A stretch of DNA of 53,142 nucleotides, taken from positions 1 to 53,142 of the forward strand of contig DATGKK010000092.1 in the NCBI GenBank assembly GCA_035294725.1, given 5' to 3'. Numbering within the stretch: position 1 is the stretch's first letter; every line of letters begins with the position of its first letter. The notes under the pieces were generated by a model. It was not told where the DNA came from and searched no databases. It saw only the letters and a program-made list of their open reading frames with translations. This document shows, piece by piece, positions 40,530 to 48,174 of this stretch. Made by a program: the position numbers and the translations under genes. Source of the DNA: DATGKK01 sp035294725 (lineage in GTDB: Bacteria; Actinomycetota; Acidimicrobiia; Acidimicrobiales; Bog-793).

Positions 40530-40988
40530 ATGGTAGTAACCGATCACACGCTCACTGGGGCGGAGTACAAACAGGACGAGTGGCCACAAGCAGGCACCCT
40601 CCAGGAGCTAGCGGCAAGCAGGATCCTTCCGATGGAGCTCGCACCTATCGTGGTTCGACTGACTGAATTCCTCGAGTTGCATCCCGGCTGGAACTCGTAT
40701 CGGTCTGCTCCTACTCAGGTGGGTGCGGTCACGACCGCGCTCAACGTGCTCGCCAGGTTAGCGAGGCTAGGTTCCGTCAAAGTCTTGCCAGAGATCGCTC
40801 CCACCTCTCGAGGAGGCGTGCAGCTGCAATGGAGTCGCAACGACGACGCCGTTGAAATTGAGTGCGACCCGAACGGTACTGTGCAAATCCTTGTTGACAT
40901 CGATGGTCGAATGGTTGAGTGGACAATGCCCGGTGTGAGTGATCCGCGGCTGTCCGAGGCTCTCGCCTGGGTCGAAGAGATTGCATAG
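40530..40988 (+). CDS. Hypothetical protein, partner of TIGR04255 gene
   Basis: 152 residues. AGAGGAG lies 8 nt before ATG 40530, which is 4 bp after the TIGR04255 stop, so the two form an operon. Sequence has a helical middle (MELAPIVVRLTEFLELHPGW, TALNVLARLARLGSV) and a C-terminal beta-hairpin-like part (GGVQLQWSRNDDAVEIECDP, VQILVDIDGRMVEW). No family recognised. By hand count 40861-40920 has 30 of 60 G+C, against 46 of 60 for 36181-36240, so the gene is compositionally foreign. Its conserved pairing with a TIGR04255 gene would be worth testing. Confidence 0.65.
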   Translation: MVVTDHTLTGAEYKQDEWPQAGTLQELAASRILPMELAPIVVRLTEFLELHPGWNSYRSAPTQVGAVTTALNVLARLARLGSVKVLPEIAPTSRGGVQLQWSRNDDAVEIECDPNGTVQILVDIDGRMVEWTMPGVSDPRLSEALAWVEEIA

Positions 40989-41137
40989 TCAGTGTGGCCG
41001 CCACCGCGCCTGGCGATCAGCCGGGATGCGCCACCACCCGGGTCTGGCGGCGAATCCCCCCTTGGCACCTACCAACGAAGCCTGGTCAGGACCGACCCAA
41101 TAGCGCCGCCTTTGATGACGACCCCGACAACGAACCC

Positions 41138-41374
41138 ATGTCGGTCGTCATCGTGCGCGAGGATCGGCCACCCGAGGAGGTGTTGGCCGGCCACGAGGGA
41201 TTCGGCCTCGTAGAGCTCAACGCTGCTGAGCTTGTCGCCATGGGACTGCTCGTTCAACGCGATCCGCAGCCCGAGGAGCAAGATCACGCTGTCGTGATCG
41301 GGCCGAAGCCGCAAAGCGTGAGGCGCAGGATGGCAAAGAACTGCCGATGGGTCATCAAGCCCCCTTCCCCCTGA
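41138..41374 (+). CDS. Small hypothetical protein
   Basis: 78 residues from ATG 41138: MSVVIVREDRPPEEV, then LVELNAAELVAMGLLVQRDP, and a basic C-terminus (VVIGPKPQSVRRRMAKNCRW, ending KPPSP). The two halves look protein-like: an acidic amphipathic N-part and a basic tail, as in small DNA- or RNA-associated proteins of mobile elements, but I do not recognise a family. The frame is open further upstream to 40994 without protein character. Located 150 bp after the TIGR04255 partner; may be part of the same island. Moderate doubt that it is a real gene. Confidence 0.45.
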   Translation: MSVVIVREDRPPEEVLAGHEGFGLVELNAAELVAMGLLVQRDPQPEEQDHAVVIGPKPQSVRRRMAKNCRWVIKPPSP

Positions 41375-41643
41375 GCCGCAACAGGGCGAGGAAACTGCTT
41401 GGCAGTCCTCAGCTGAGCTATCGACTCTCGGCCGTGGCGCGGCTGGATCAGCGCCCGATCAGCCGGAACACTCTCGTGTCCGTGGTTCGCGACTCGCGCT
41501 CTGCGCTCTCGCGGCAGACGCGCTGGCCTCGAGCGTGGCGACCAGCGCCTGGATCTGCTGGTCGTGGTCCATTCGTTGCCAAGCGGGCCATGTGCCGTTG
41601 GCGGCTTGAATCGGTCGGAGGCCGTGGAGCCCGCCAGGGAACG
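41375..41643. other. Gene-free right edge of the island
   Basis: About 270 bp with only short, overlapping frames. A minus-strand frame from ATG 41572 reads MDHDQQIQALVATLEASASA for about 20 residues before becoming featureless and stopping, possibly a gene remnant. Nothing else supported. Confidence 0.4.
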
Positions 41644-41670
41644 AAAAAGGCCGCCGGCGAGCCGGCGGCC
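41644..41670 (-). terminator. Intrinsic terminator of the cold-shock gene
   Basis: Minus strand: GGCCGCCGGC / GCCGGCGGCC 10-bp perfect stem with a 2-nt core loop, followed by TTTTT. The only textbook intrinsic terminator in the window. It is 25 bp after the csp stop. Confidence 0.88.
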
Positions 41671-41695
41671 AGTCTCGATCAGGAACGTCAGGCTG

Positions 41696-41896
41696 TCACA
41701 GCGGCCGTACGTTCTGCGCTTCCATGCCCTTTCGTCCCTGAGCGAGGTCGAACTCGACGAGCTGACCCTCGTTGAGGGTCTTGTAGCCCGACACCTGGAT
41801 GTTCGAGTAGTGGACGAACACGTCGTCCCCGTCCTCGCGCGAGATGAATCCGAAGCCCTTCTCAGCGTTGAAGAACTTCACGGTACCTGTTGCCAA
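41696..41896 (-). CDS. Cold-shock protein (CspA family)
   Basis: 66-residue single cold-shock domain, an RNA chaperone binding single-stranded nucleic acid. MATGTVKFFNAEKGFGFISR contains RNP1 (KGFGFI); DDVFVHYSNI contains RNP2 (VFVHYS); LNEGQLVEFDLAQGRKGMEA completes the barrel. The start is TTG: the upstream in-frame codons are AAA, ATC, GTC and then TGA, so no ATG or GTG is available, and GAGGAAGTGAG sits about 12 nt upstream. Ends with a strong T-tract terminator. Csp genes are usually controlled through the 5' leader; about 100 nt is available here. Confidence 0.95.
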   Translation of the reverse strand: MATGTVKFFNAEKGFGFISREDGDDVFVHYSNIQVSGYKTLNEGQLVEFDLAQGRKGMEAQNVRPL

Positions 41897-41998
41897 TTTG
41901 ATGACTCACTTCCTCACTGCGCCGTTCCACAGCGAAACGACCGGGCCAGCGTAGCCGCCAGCCTCGCCGGCCGCTGGAGGTGAGCGGCCGGGGCGGTG

Positions 41999-43228
41999 CT
42001 ACGGCCGCAGCGAGACGGGCACGAAGGTCATGGCGCTCATGAGGACGAGCAGGACCGAGAAGGCACCTGCGACCACGGCAACCCCCCGGCCCCGCAGCCG
42101 CCTCGCCCAGACGACGACGAGGGGGAAGGCAGTGAGCAGCATCCGCGGGTTGGGCGCCGTCCCGTGGGAGGTGAGGGTGATCACCGCCATCGCGGCGCAG
42201 AACGCCACCGCCGGAATGGGCGGCCGCACCCGCCGCGCCAGCAGGGCGGCGCCGGCGACGAACAGGTAGAGCGTGCCGAGCAGGTCGCTCACCTGGTTCA
42301 GCTGGCGCCAGCCGTGCGCGGCGCGAAAGCCGCGGCCGATCTGGCGCACTAGCTCGCGCACCTCGTCAGGACGGGCGAGGAGGGTGGTCGACTGGTGCCA
42401 GGCGAGCCGCTGCACCTCGAAGGTGGCAAAGGGGGTGCCGGCCCACCACCAAAGGAACCCTCCTGTTGCAAGCGGGCCGATCAGGGCGAGAAGCGGAGCG
42501 GCAAGGCTGCGACGTCCCTCCCTGCTCCGCCAACCGTCACGGCGCAGGGTGTCGAGACAGGCCACGGCGCAGACGGCCACGAGCACGAGGCCGTCGGCCT
42601 CGACGGCGACCGCCGCCGCCGCAAGCGCCCCGGCAAGCGCAAAGCGGCGGCGCTCGAGGCAGAGCAGGCAGCCGGCGGCGAGCGGGATGAGGAGGCCCTC
42701 GGCGTAGACCATCGAGAACACGACCGACCCGGGAAAGACGCTGAACAGCAGCGCCGCCCGAAGGCCCGCCCGCGCTCCCCACCAGCCCGTCGCGAGCCGC
42801 TGCACGAGGAGCGTGGCGACAAGGCCGCCGGCGCCGGAGACGAGCAGCGCCGCGAGCAGCGGCGAGCAGGACAGGGCGTGGTCGAGGAGCCAGATCACGC
42901 CGCCGTAGGCGGGAAGGAAACCTAGCGTCGACTGGTGGGCCGAGACGGCGTGCGGGAAGCCGTGACGCGCCATCTGGAGGTACCAGACGCCGTCCCAGTT
43001 CGACAGCTCGGCGGACAGCCGCTGATGCGCGAGCGCCGAGGTCACGAGCGCCGTCACGAGCAGCGCAACCCGTGTGGCGAGGTAGGTGGCCGTGGCGAGG
43101 ACGACCGACGAGGCCGGGACGGCGGGCGGGTGACCGGCAGCTCCCCCGACTTGCGCCGACGCTTGAGAGGGCCCAGCCCCTACCGGCGCCGGCTCCCTGG
43201 TGCGCCGGCGGTCCAGGAGGAGCCCCAC
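41999..43228 (-). CDS. PIG-V-like membrane mannosyltransferase (GT-C fold)
   Basis: 409-residue polytopic membrane protein. The first lumenal/extracytoplasmic loop contains ELSNWDGVWYLQMARHGFPH, the NWDxxxYLxIA-type signature of GPI mannosyltransferase PIG-V homologues in actinobacteria, with the catalytic Asp. Further helices: VVFSMVYAEGLLIPLAAGCL, AGALAAAAVAVEADGLVLVA, WWWAGTPFATFEVQRLAW and a C-terminal HGTAPNPRMLLTAFPLVVVW. Probably transfers mannose from a polyprenyl donor at the outer membrane face. GTG 43228 is 6 nt after TAGCGT. Divergent from the envelope operon. Confidence 0.83.
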   Translation of the reverse strand: MGLLLDRRRTREPAPVGAGPSQASAQVGGAAGHPPAVPASSVVLATATYLATRVALLVTALVTSALAHQRLSAELSNWDGVWYLQMARHGFPHAVSAHQSTLGFLPAYGGVIWLLDHALSCSPLLAALLVSGAGGLVATLLVQRLATGWWGARAGLRAALLFSVFPGSVVFSMVYAEGLLIPLAAGCLLCLERRRFALAGALAAAAVAVEADGLVLVAVCAVACLDTLRRDGWRSREGRRSLAAPLLALIGPLATGGFLWWWAGTPFATFEVQRLAWHQSTTLLARPDEVRELVRQIGRGFRAAHGWRQLNQVSDLLGTLYLFVAGAALLARRVRPPIPAVAFCAAMAVITLTSHGTAPNPRMLLTAFPLVVVWARRLRGRGVAVVAGAFSVLLVLMSAMTFVPVSLRP

Positions 43229-43234
43229 GGGGAG

Positions 43235-43240
43235 ACGCTA
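43235..43240 (-). promoter_or_regulatory. Candidate leaderless promoter -10 (TAGCGT)
   Basis: Minus-strand TAGCGT, 6 nt before GTG 43228 of the PIG-V-like gene. Confidence 0.5.
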
Positions 43241-43290
43241 TCGCGCCGCGGATCCCGCCTCGGGGCCGGAACAAGCTAGACACTTGCTGC

Positions 43291-45660
43291 ATCGACGAGC
43301 CCACGCCGAACGACGGGGAGGACGCGAGGCCGCTGCTGGCCGCAGCCGGGGCGCGCCCCGCACCCGGTCACGGCGGGGCGGCCAGGGCCACTGCATCCGA
43401 AGCAGCCGGGGTCTTCTGGCGCACCCGGCTCGCCCGCGCCGGTGACCGCTACGGGCCGCTCCTGCCCGTCGTCGCCGTCGTCGTGCTCGATCTCGTCCAG
43501 CTCCTCCCGGAGACGGCGGTCGTCGCCTACCCGAACGACTCGGCCATGCACTCGGAGATGGTCTGGTTCGCAGCCGAGCGGCTCGCAGCGGGACACCTGC
43601 CGCTCAACGGGTGGTTCCCCTTCCTCAACGTCGGCTCTCCGCAGTTCCTCCACTACCAGAGCCTGCCGGCCATGCTCACGGGCGCCGTCGGCCTCGCCCT
43701 CGGCCCGTACCGAGCCTTCGCGTGGTCAACCTACCTCCTCCTTGCGACCTGGCCCCTCAGCGTGTACCTGTCGGCCCGGCTGTTCCGCCTCGGGCGCTGG
43801 GCCGCGTCGGCCGCTGCGGTCATGTCCCCGTTCCTCGTCAGCGCACCTGGCCTCGGCTACGAGCAGAGCAGCTACCTGTGGATCGGTTACGGGCTGTGGA
43901 CCCAGCTCTGGGCCATGTGGAGCCTTCCGCTCGCCTGGGGACTCACCTGGCGAGCGATCGACGAGGGCCGGTACCGCTTCGCCGCCTGCGTGGCGATCGT
44001 GGCGACGATGGCCTTCCATTACGAGACCGGCTACCTCGCCGTCCTCCCGATCCTGCTCTTCCTGCTCGTCCGCCCCCGCCCCTTCGCGCCCCGGCTGCGC
44101 CGTGCGGCAATCGTCCTCGGCGGGTCGATGCTGGGCGGCTCGTGGATCGTCGTACCGCTTCTCGCCATGCGGAACTACGCAGCCATCAACGAGTTCCTCC
44201 AGCACACCTCGCACGCCGACAGCTTCGGGGCGCGCCGGGTGCTCTCCTGGCTCGCCGAGGGCCAGCTGTTCGACCACGACCGCTTCCCGGTCGTGACGGC
44301 CTGCCTCGCCGTCGGTCTCGTCGCCGCCGCCGCAAGATGCCGGCGCGACGCCGTGGCCCGCGCCCTTCTTGCCCTGTTCGCCTCGAGCCTCGTCCTGTTC
44401 TTCGGGCGCCCCACGCTCGGGCCGCTCCTCGTGCTGCTGCCCGGGAGCAAGGACCTGTTCCTCCGGCGCTTCGTGATCGGCGTGCAGCTCGCCGGGCTGC
44501 TCATCGCGGGGAGCGGAGCAGCCGCCCTCGCCGGGGCCGCCCGGTCGGCGGGCCTGAGGGCGAAAGGGTGGCTCCGCCGCCAGCTGGACCGGCCGCTCGC
44601 TCCCCTCGTCACACGTGCGCTCGCAGCCACGGCATTCGGCGCTGCGATGGCACCGGCCGTCTGGCAACTGCACAAGTACGACAACTTCAACCGGCGGGAC
44701 ATCGCCGTCCAGGCGCACGCCGACGCGACCGAGGGCCGACAAGTGGAGACGCTGGTCGCCCGTCTCGAGCGGATGGGGCCGGGGAGGGTCTACGCCGGGC
44801 TCCCTTACGAGAACTGGGGCGAGAACTTCCTCGTCGGCTACGTGCCCGTGCTGCAGTACCTCGCCCGCCTGCACGCCGACGAGATCGGCTTCACGCTGAG
44901 GACGGCGTCACTCATGAGCAACCCGGAGGCCTATTTCGACGAGTACGAGCCCGGCGACTACTCGATGTTCGGCGTCCGCTACCTGATCCTGCCGGCCTCG
45001 CGCGCTCCGAGCGTCCCGGCCGTCGAGGTGATGCGCCGAGCCGGCTACACGCTGTGGAGGGTGCCGGGCACGAGCTACGTCACGCTCGTGCAGACCGAGG
45101 GCACGATCCGGCTCGGACCGAGCGACATCGGGCGGGCGACCTCGGCCTTTCTCGACAGCAGCCTGCCCGGGAGCGGGATCTACCCGACCGTCGCCTACAG
45201 CTCCCATGCTGCGGCCACCCCGATCCTCCCCGGGGCGACCGGTTCCTTGCTGCCGGCCGGCTCCCCGGGGAGGGTGCTCGCCGAAAGAGCCGACCTGCAG
45301 GCCGGGCGCCTCTCGGCGCTGGTCCGGGCAGAGCGCGACGCCGTCGTGCTGGCCTCCGCGTCCTACGACCCAGGCTGGAAGGCGACCGTGGACGGGCACG
45401 CCGTGCCCGTCGAGATGATCGCCCCTGCCCTGGTCGGTGTCCGAGTGGGCCCCGGCCTGCACGAGGTGCGCTTCTCCTTCGAGGGGTTCGGCTGGTACCC
45501 GGAGCTCGCCGCGACGTCGGGCGTCTCCCTCGGTTCGGTGGCCCTGCTCGACCTCGCAGGACGCCGGCGGCGCCGGCGCGCCAGCAGCGAACAGCCGCGC
45601 GGCGCGTCTCGCGCGACGACTGCTCCGAGCCCTGACTGGATATCTTCGACACCCAGATGA
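43291..45660 (+). CDS. YfhO / PTPS-related large membrane glycosyltransferase-like protein (start uncertain)
   Basis: About 790 residues. The N-terminal two thirds have roughly 11-12 membrane helices; the first extracytoplasmic loop VVAYPNDSAMHSEMVWF carries the acidic motif expected of GT-C enzymes, and GLGYEQSSYLWIGYGLWTQ and AFHYETGYLAVLPILLFLL follow. The C-terminal soluble part is YfhO-like, ending SYDPGWKATVDGHAVPVEMI and GLHEVRFSFEGFGWYPE. The start is unclear: no ATG/GTG/TTG lies in frame between the divergent promoter region and 43483. The given start is ATC 43291, which sits 6 nt after GACACT; GTG 43483 would cut into the first helix. Overlaps the L,D-transpeptidase gene by ATGA. 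Role likely in cell-envelope glycan assembly. Confidence 0.7.
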   Translation: MDEPTPNDGEDARPLLAAAGARPAPGHGGAARATASEAAGVFWRTRLARAGDRYGPLLPVVAVVVLDLVQLLPETAVVAYPNDSAMHSEMVWFAAERLAAGHLPLNGWFPFLNVGSPQFLHYQSLPAMLTGAVGLALGPYRAFAWSTYLLLATWPLSVYLSARLFRLGRWAASAAAVMSPFLVSAPGLGYEQSSYLWIGYGLWTQLWAMWSLPLAWGLTWRAIDEGRYRFAACVAIVATMAFHYETGYLAVLPILLFLLVRPRPFAPRLRRAAIVLGGSMLGGSWIVVPLLAMRNYAAINEFLQHTSHADSFGARRVLSWLAEGQLFDHDRFPVVTACLAVGLVAAAARCRRDAVARALLALFASSLVLFFGRPTLGPLLVLLPGSKDLFLRRFVIGVQLAGLLIAGSGAAALAGAARSAGLRAKGWLRRQLDRPLAPLVTRALAATAFGAAMAPAVWQLHKYDNFNRRDIAVQAHADATEGRQVETLVARLERMGPGRVYAGLPYENWGENFLVGYVPVLQYLARLHADEIGFTLRTASLMSNPEAYFDEYEPGDYSMFGVRYLILPASRAPSVPAVEVMRRAGYTLWRVPGTSYVTLVQTEGTIRLGPSDIGRATSAFLDSSLPGSGIYPTVAYSSHAAATPILPGATGSLLPAGSPGRVLAERADLQAGRLSALVRAERDAVVLASASYDPGWKATVDGHAVPVEMIAPALVGVRVGPGLHEVRFSFEGFGWYPELAATSGVSLGSVALLDLAGRRRRRRASSEQPRGASRATTAPSPDWISSTPR

Positions 45661-46829
45661 GACGAACCACCTTGCTCCTCGCGACCATCGGGACGGTCGC
45701 CGTCCTCGGGGCCGGCGCCGGCTACTTCGTCAGCGCCAGCTCCCCGGCTCGGCCGGCTCGCACCTCGCGCTCCGCCACGGGGAGAACAGGAGCGCGCAAG
45801 GGGGGCACCGCCGGGCTGACCTCGAGCGACCAGCCCTTCAGGGTCGTGTCGGTCACTCCGCGCAACGGGACGGAGGGCGTCCCCGGCACCGCACCAATCT
45901 CGGTCACCTTCTCGGATCCGCTCGCCTCGAACCCGGTCGACCCCACACTCAGCCCGAGCGTGCCCGGGACCTGGAAGGAGACCGGGAGGAGCACCCTCAC
46001 CTTCACGCCGAGTGTCCCCTTCGTGCCCCTCAGCCAAGAGACACTCACGATCCCAGGGGGGACCGGCGGGCCTGCCGACACTCGCGGCGCCGTGCTCAGG
46101 GCCTCCGTGGTCGACAACTTCACGATCGAGGACGGGAGCACCGTGCGGCTGCAGCAGCTCCTCTCGCTCCTCGACTACTCCCCGCTCGCCTGGAACCCGA
46201 GCGGCACGCCGATCTCCCCGTCCGATACGCCCGCACAGCTGGCGGCGATGTACTCCCCCCCGAGCGGGAGGTTCTCGTGGAGGTCGACGGGGTGGCCGGC
46301 AAAGCTGTACAGCCTCTGGCGGCCGGGCGACTACAACGTCTTCACACGGGGCCTCGTCATGTCCTACCAGGCCGACCACGGCCTCGACGTGACCGGGAAG
46401 CGAACCGGCGCGCTCTGGCTCAGCATGATGAACTCCCTCGCCGACGGCGTCGTCAACACCGGCGGCTACAACTACGCCGTTGGCGACAAGGTCCCGCCGC
46501 AGTCACTCACCATCTGGCACAACGGCCGGGTCGTGTTCTCGAGCCCGGCGAACACGGGCATCCCCCAGTCGCCGACACCGAGCGGCACCTTCCCCGTCTA
46601 CGCCCGCTACCGCAACGAGATCATGCGGGGCACCAACCCGGACGGCGTCCCCTACGCCGACCCCGTGCAGTACGTCGCCTACTTCTACGACGGCGACGCC
46701 GTGCACTACTTCCCCCGAGCCGACTACGGGGTCCCCCAGAGCCTCGGCTGCATCGAGCTACCGCTCGCCGCCGCCGCAGCGGCGTGGCCCTATCTCGCCT
46801 ACGGCACCCTCGTCACGGTGATCAACTGA
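45657..46829 (+). CDS. L,D-transpeptidase (YkuD family), exported
   Basis: Cross-links peptidoglycan 3-3 or anchors proteins. 390 residues: an N-terminal membrane anchor/signal (TLLLATIGTVAVLGAGAGYF), a disordered Ser/Arg-rich stretch to about 60, a bacterial Ig-like domain (VVSVTPRNGTEGVPG to about 150), a peptidoglycan-binding-like helical region (ADHGLDVTGKRTGALW), and the YkuD domain ending VHYFPRADYGVPQSLGCIEL. Catalytic Cys365 is present, but the usual SHGC reads SLGC; the HYFPRA His is upstream. ATG overlaps the previous stop (ATGA). The D,D-carboxypeptidase gene follows after 2 bp. Confidence 0.87.
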   Translation: MRRTTLLLATIGTVAVLGAGAGYFVSASSPARPARTSRSATGRTGARKGGTAGLTSSDQPFRVVSVTPRNGTEGVPGTAPISVTFSDPLASNPVDPTLSPSVPGTWKETGRSTLTFTPSVPFVPLSQETLTIPGGTGGPADTRGAVLRASVVDNFTIEDGSTVRLQQLLSLLDYSPLAWNPSGTPISPSDTPAQLAAMYSPPSGRFSWRSTGWPAKLYSLWRPGDYNVFTRGLVMSYQADHGLDVTGKRTGALWLSMMNSLADGVVNTGGYNYAVGDKVPPQSLTIWHNGRVVFSSPANTGIPQSPTPSGTFPVYARYRNEIMRGTNPDGVPYADPVQYVAYFYDGDAVHYFPRADYGVPQSLGCIELPLAAAAAAWPYLAYGTLVTVIN

Positions 46830-46831
46830 GC

Positions 46832-48094
46832 ATGCCCCGGTCCATGGGGCGCTCGCGGCGCCACTACTACCGTGACCGCAGCCGGGCACGCGCGATCCTG
46901 AAGACGTTCGCTGTCCTCGCCGTGGTCGTCGTGCTCGGCGTGATCGCATGGGTGGTCGCCGCGCTCACAAGCTCCCCAGGGACACCGTCGCTCGCCCTGA
47001 CCGTCGCCCCTGAGCAGACGGCTCCCGGAGCACCCCTTCGCCTGACGGCCCCTCCGGGGGTACAAGAGGTGGTAGGACTCGACGGACTTGGGACGATGGC
47101 CGAGGCCGGCGTCGAGCAACCGCACCCCATCGCGAGCATGACGAAGATGATGGCGGCGCTCGTCGTGCTGCGCGACCACCCTCTCAGCCCATACTCCAAC
47201 GGGCCGGAGATCCAAGTGACCCCGGCCGACGTGGCCACCTACCAGAGCGACAAGCGCCAGGGCGACTCGGTCGTCCCCGTCGTCGCCGGTGAGAAGCTGA
47301 CCGAGCGCCAGGCCCTCGAGGCGGCGCTCATCCCTTCCGGGGACAACATCGTCGAGATGCTCGCCGACTGGGACGCCGGAAGTGTGCCCGCCTTCGTCGC
47401 GAAGATGAACGCCATGGCCCGCTCGCTCGGCCTCGCCCACACCCACTACGCGGGCCCGAGCGGGGTCAACCCGGCGACGGTCTCAACCGCCCACGACCAG
47501 CTCGTCGTCGCCGAGGCCGCCATGAGGATCCCCGCCTTCGCGCACATCGTGGCCATGCCCCAGGCCACCCTGCCCGTAGCCGGGGTCGTCTACAACGTCG
47601 ACTCCGACCTCGGGCACGCCAACATCGACGGCATCAAGACGGGCTGGATCCCCGCCAGCGGAGCCTGCTTCGCCTTCTCGGCTCCCGAGAAGGTCTCCGG
47701 CTACCAGGTGAGGCTCACTGGCGTCGTCATCGGCGAGCAGGGAGGGACGCCGCTCGCGAGCGCGCTCGCCGCTGCAGTACAGATCGTGACGAGCGCCTCG
47801 AAGGCCTTGCGCGTCGTCACGGTGCCGGCCGGCACCACGGTCGCACGCCTCTCGGCACCCTGGTCGCACTCGATCCGCGTCGTCACAACCTCGCTCATCC
47901 GTCTCGTCGCCTGGAACGGCGCCCGGCTCGACATGAGGTTGACGCCGCTCCACCGGCTCCCGTCGACCCTCTCCCGAGGGGCCGTCGTCGGGACGCTCAC
48001 GGTCCAGATCGGCCAGGCACGGATGGTCACGAGGATCGAGACCACGGCCCCGCTACAGGGGCCCTCTCTCGGCTGGCGGCTCTCGCACCCCTGA
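46832..48094 (+). CDS. D-alanyl-D-alanine carboxypeptidase (S11, PBP5/DacA-like)
   Basis: Removes the terminal D-Ala of peptidoglycan pentapeptides, producing the tetrapeptide used by L,D-transpeptidases, so the neighbour makes functional sense. 420 residues. Basic N-terminus and one TM anchor (TFAVLAVVVVLGVIAWVVAA), then SxxK as SMTK (Ser102/Lys105), SxN as SGDN (Ser169), KTG as KTGW (Lys269). C-terminal 120 residues form a beta-rich domain. Third gene of the operon after the YfhO-like and L,D-transpeptidase genes. A 10-bp GC stem follows the stop. Confidence 0.92.
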   Translation: MPRSMGRSRRHYYRDRSRARAILKTFAVLAVVVVLGVIAWVVAALTSSPGTPSLALTVAPEQTAPGAPLRLTAPPGVQEVVGLDGLGTMAEAGVEQPHPIASMTKMMAALVVLRDHPLSPYSNGPEIQVTPADVATYQSDKRQGDSVVPVVAGEKLTERQALEAALIPSGDNIVEMLADWDAGSVPAFVAKMNAMARSLGLAHTHYAGPSGVNPATVSTAHDQLVVAEAAMRIPAFAHIVAMPQATLPVAGVVYNVDSDLGHANIDGIKTGWIPASGACFAFSAPEKVSGYQVRLTGVVIGEQGGTPLASALAAAVQIVTSASKALRVVTVPAGTTVARLSAPWSHSIRVVTTSLIRLVAWNGARLDMRLTPLHRLPSTLSRGAVVGTLTVQIGQARMVTRIETTAPLQGPSLGWRLSHP

Positions 48095-48100
48095 GCGTCG

Positions 48101-48146
48101 CCGGCGGGCCGAGCACTGAGCGGCGCTCCCGTGCCGGGCTCGCCGG
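48101..48146 (+). terminator. Hairpin after the envelope operon
   Basis: CCGGCGGGCC (48101-48110) pairs with GGCTCGCCGG (48137-48146), 10 bp with one G-T pair, loop 26 nt; it starts 6 bp after the carboxypeptidase stop and is followed by only TT. Confidence 0.4.
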
Positions 48147-48174
48147 TTGACACGGGCTGAACGAAAGGAGCGCC

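Noticed and set aside
43072..43290. GTG 43072 as start of the YfhO-like gene
   Set aside because: It would overlap the divergent PIG-V gene by 157 bp and cross its promoter; the extra residues have no membrane or protein character.
48147..48152. TTGACA consensus -35 before the ceramidase-like gene
   Set aside because: A -10 at normal distance would fall on the Shine-Dalgarno and start codon, and no -10-like hexamer is there.
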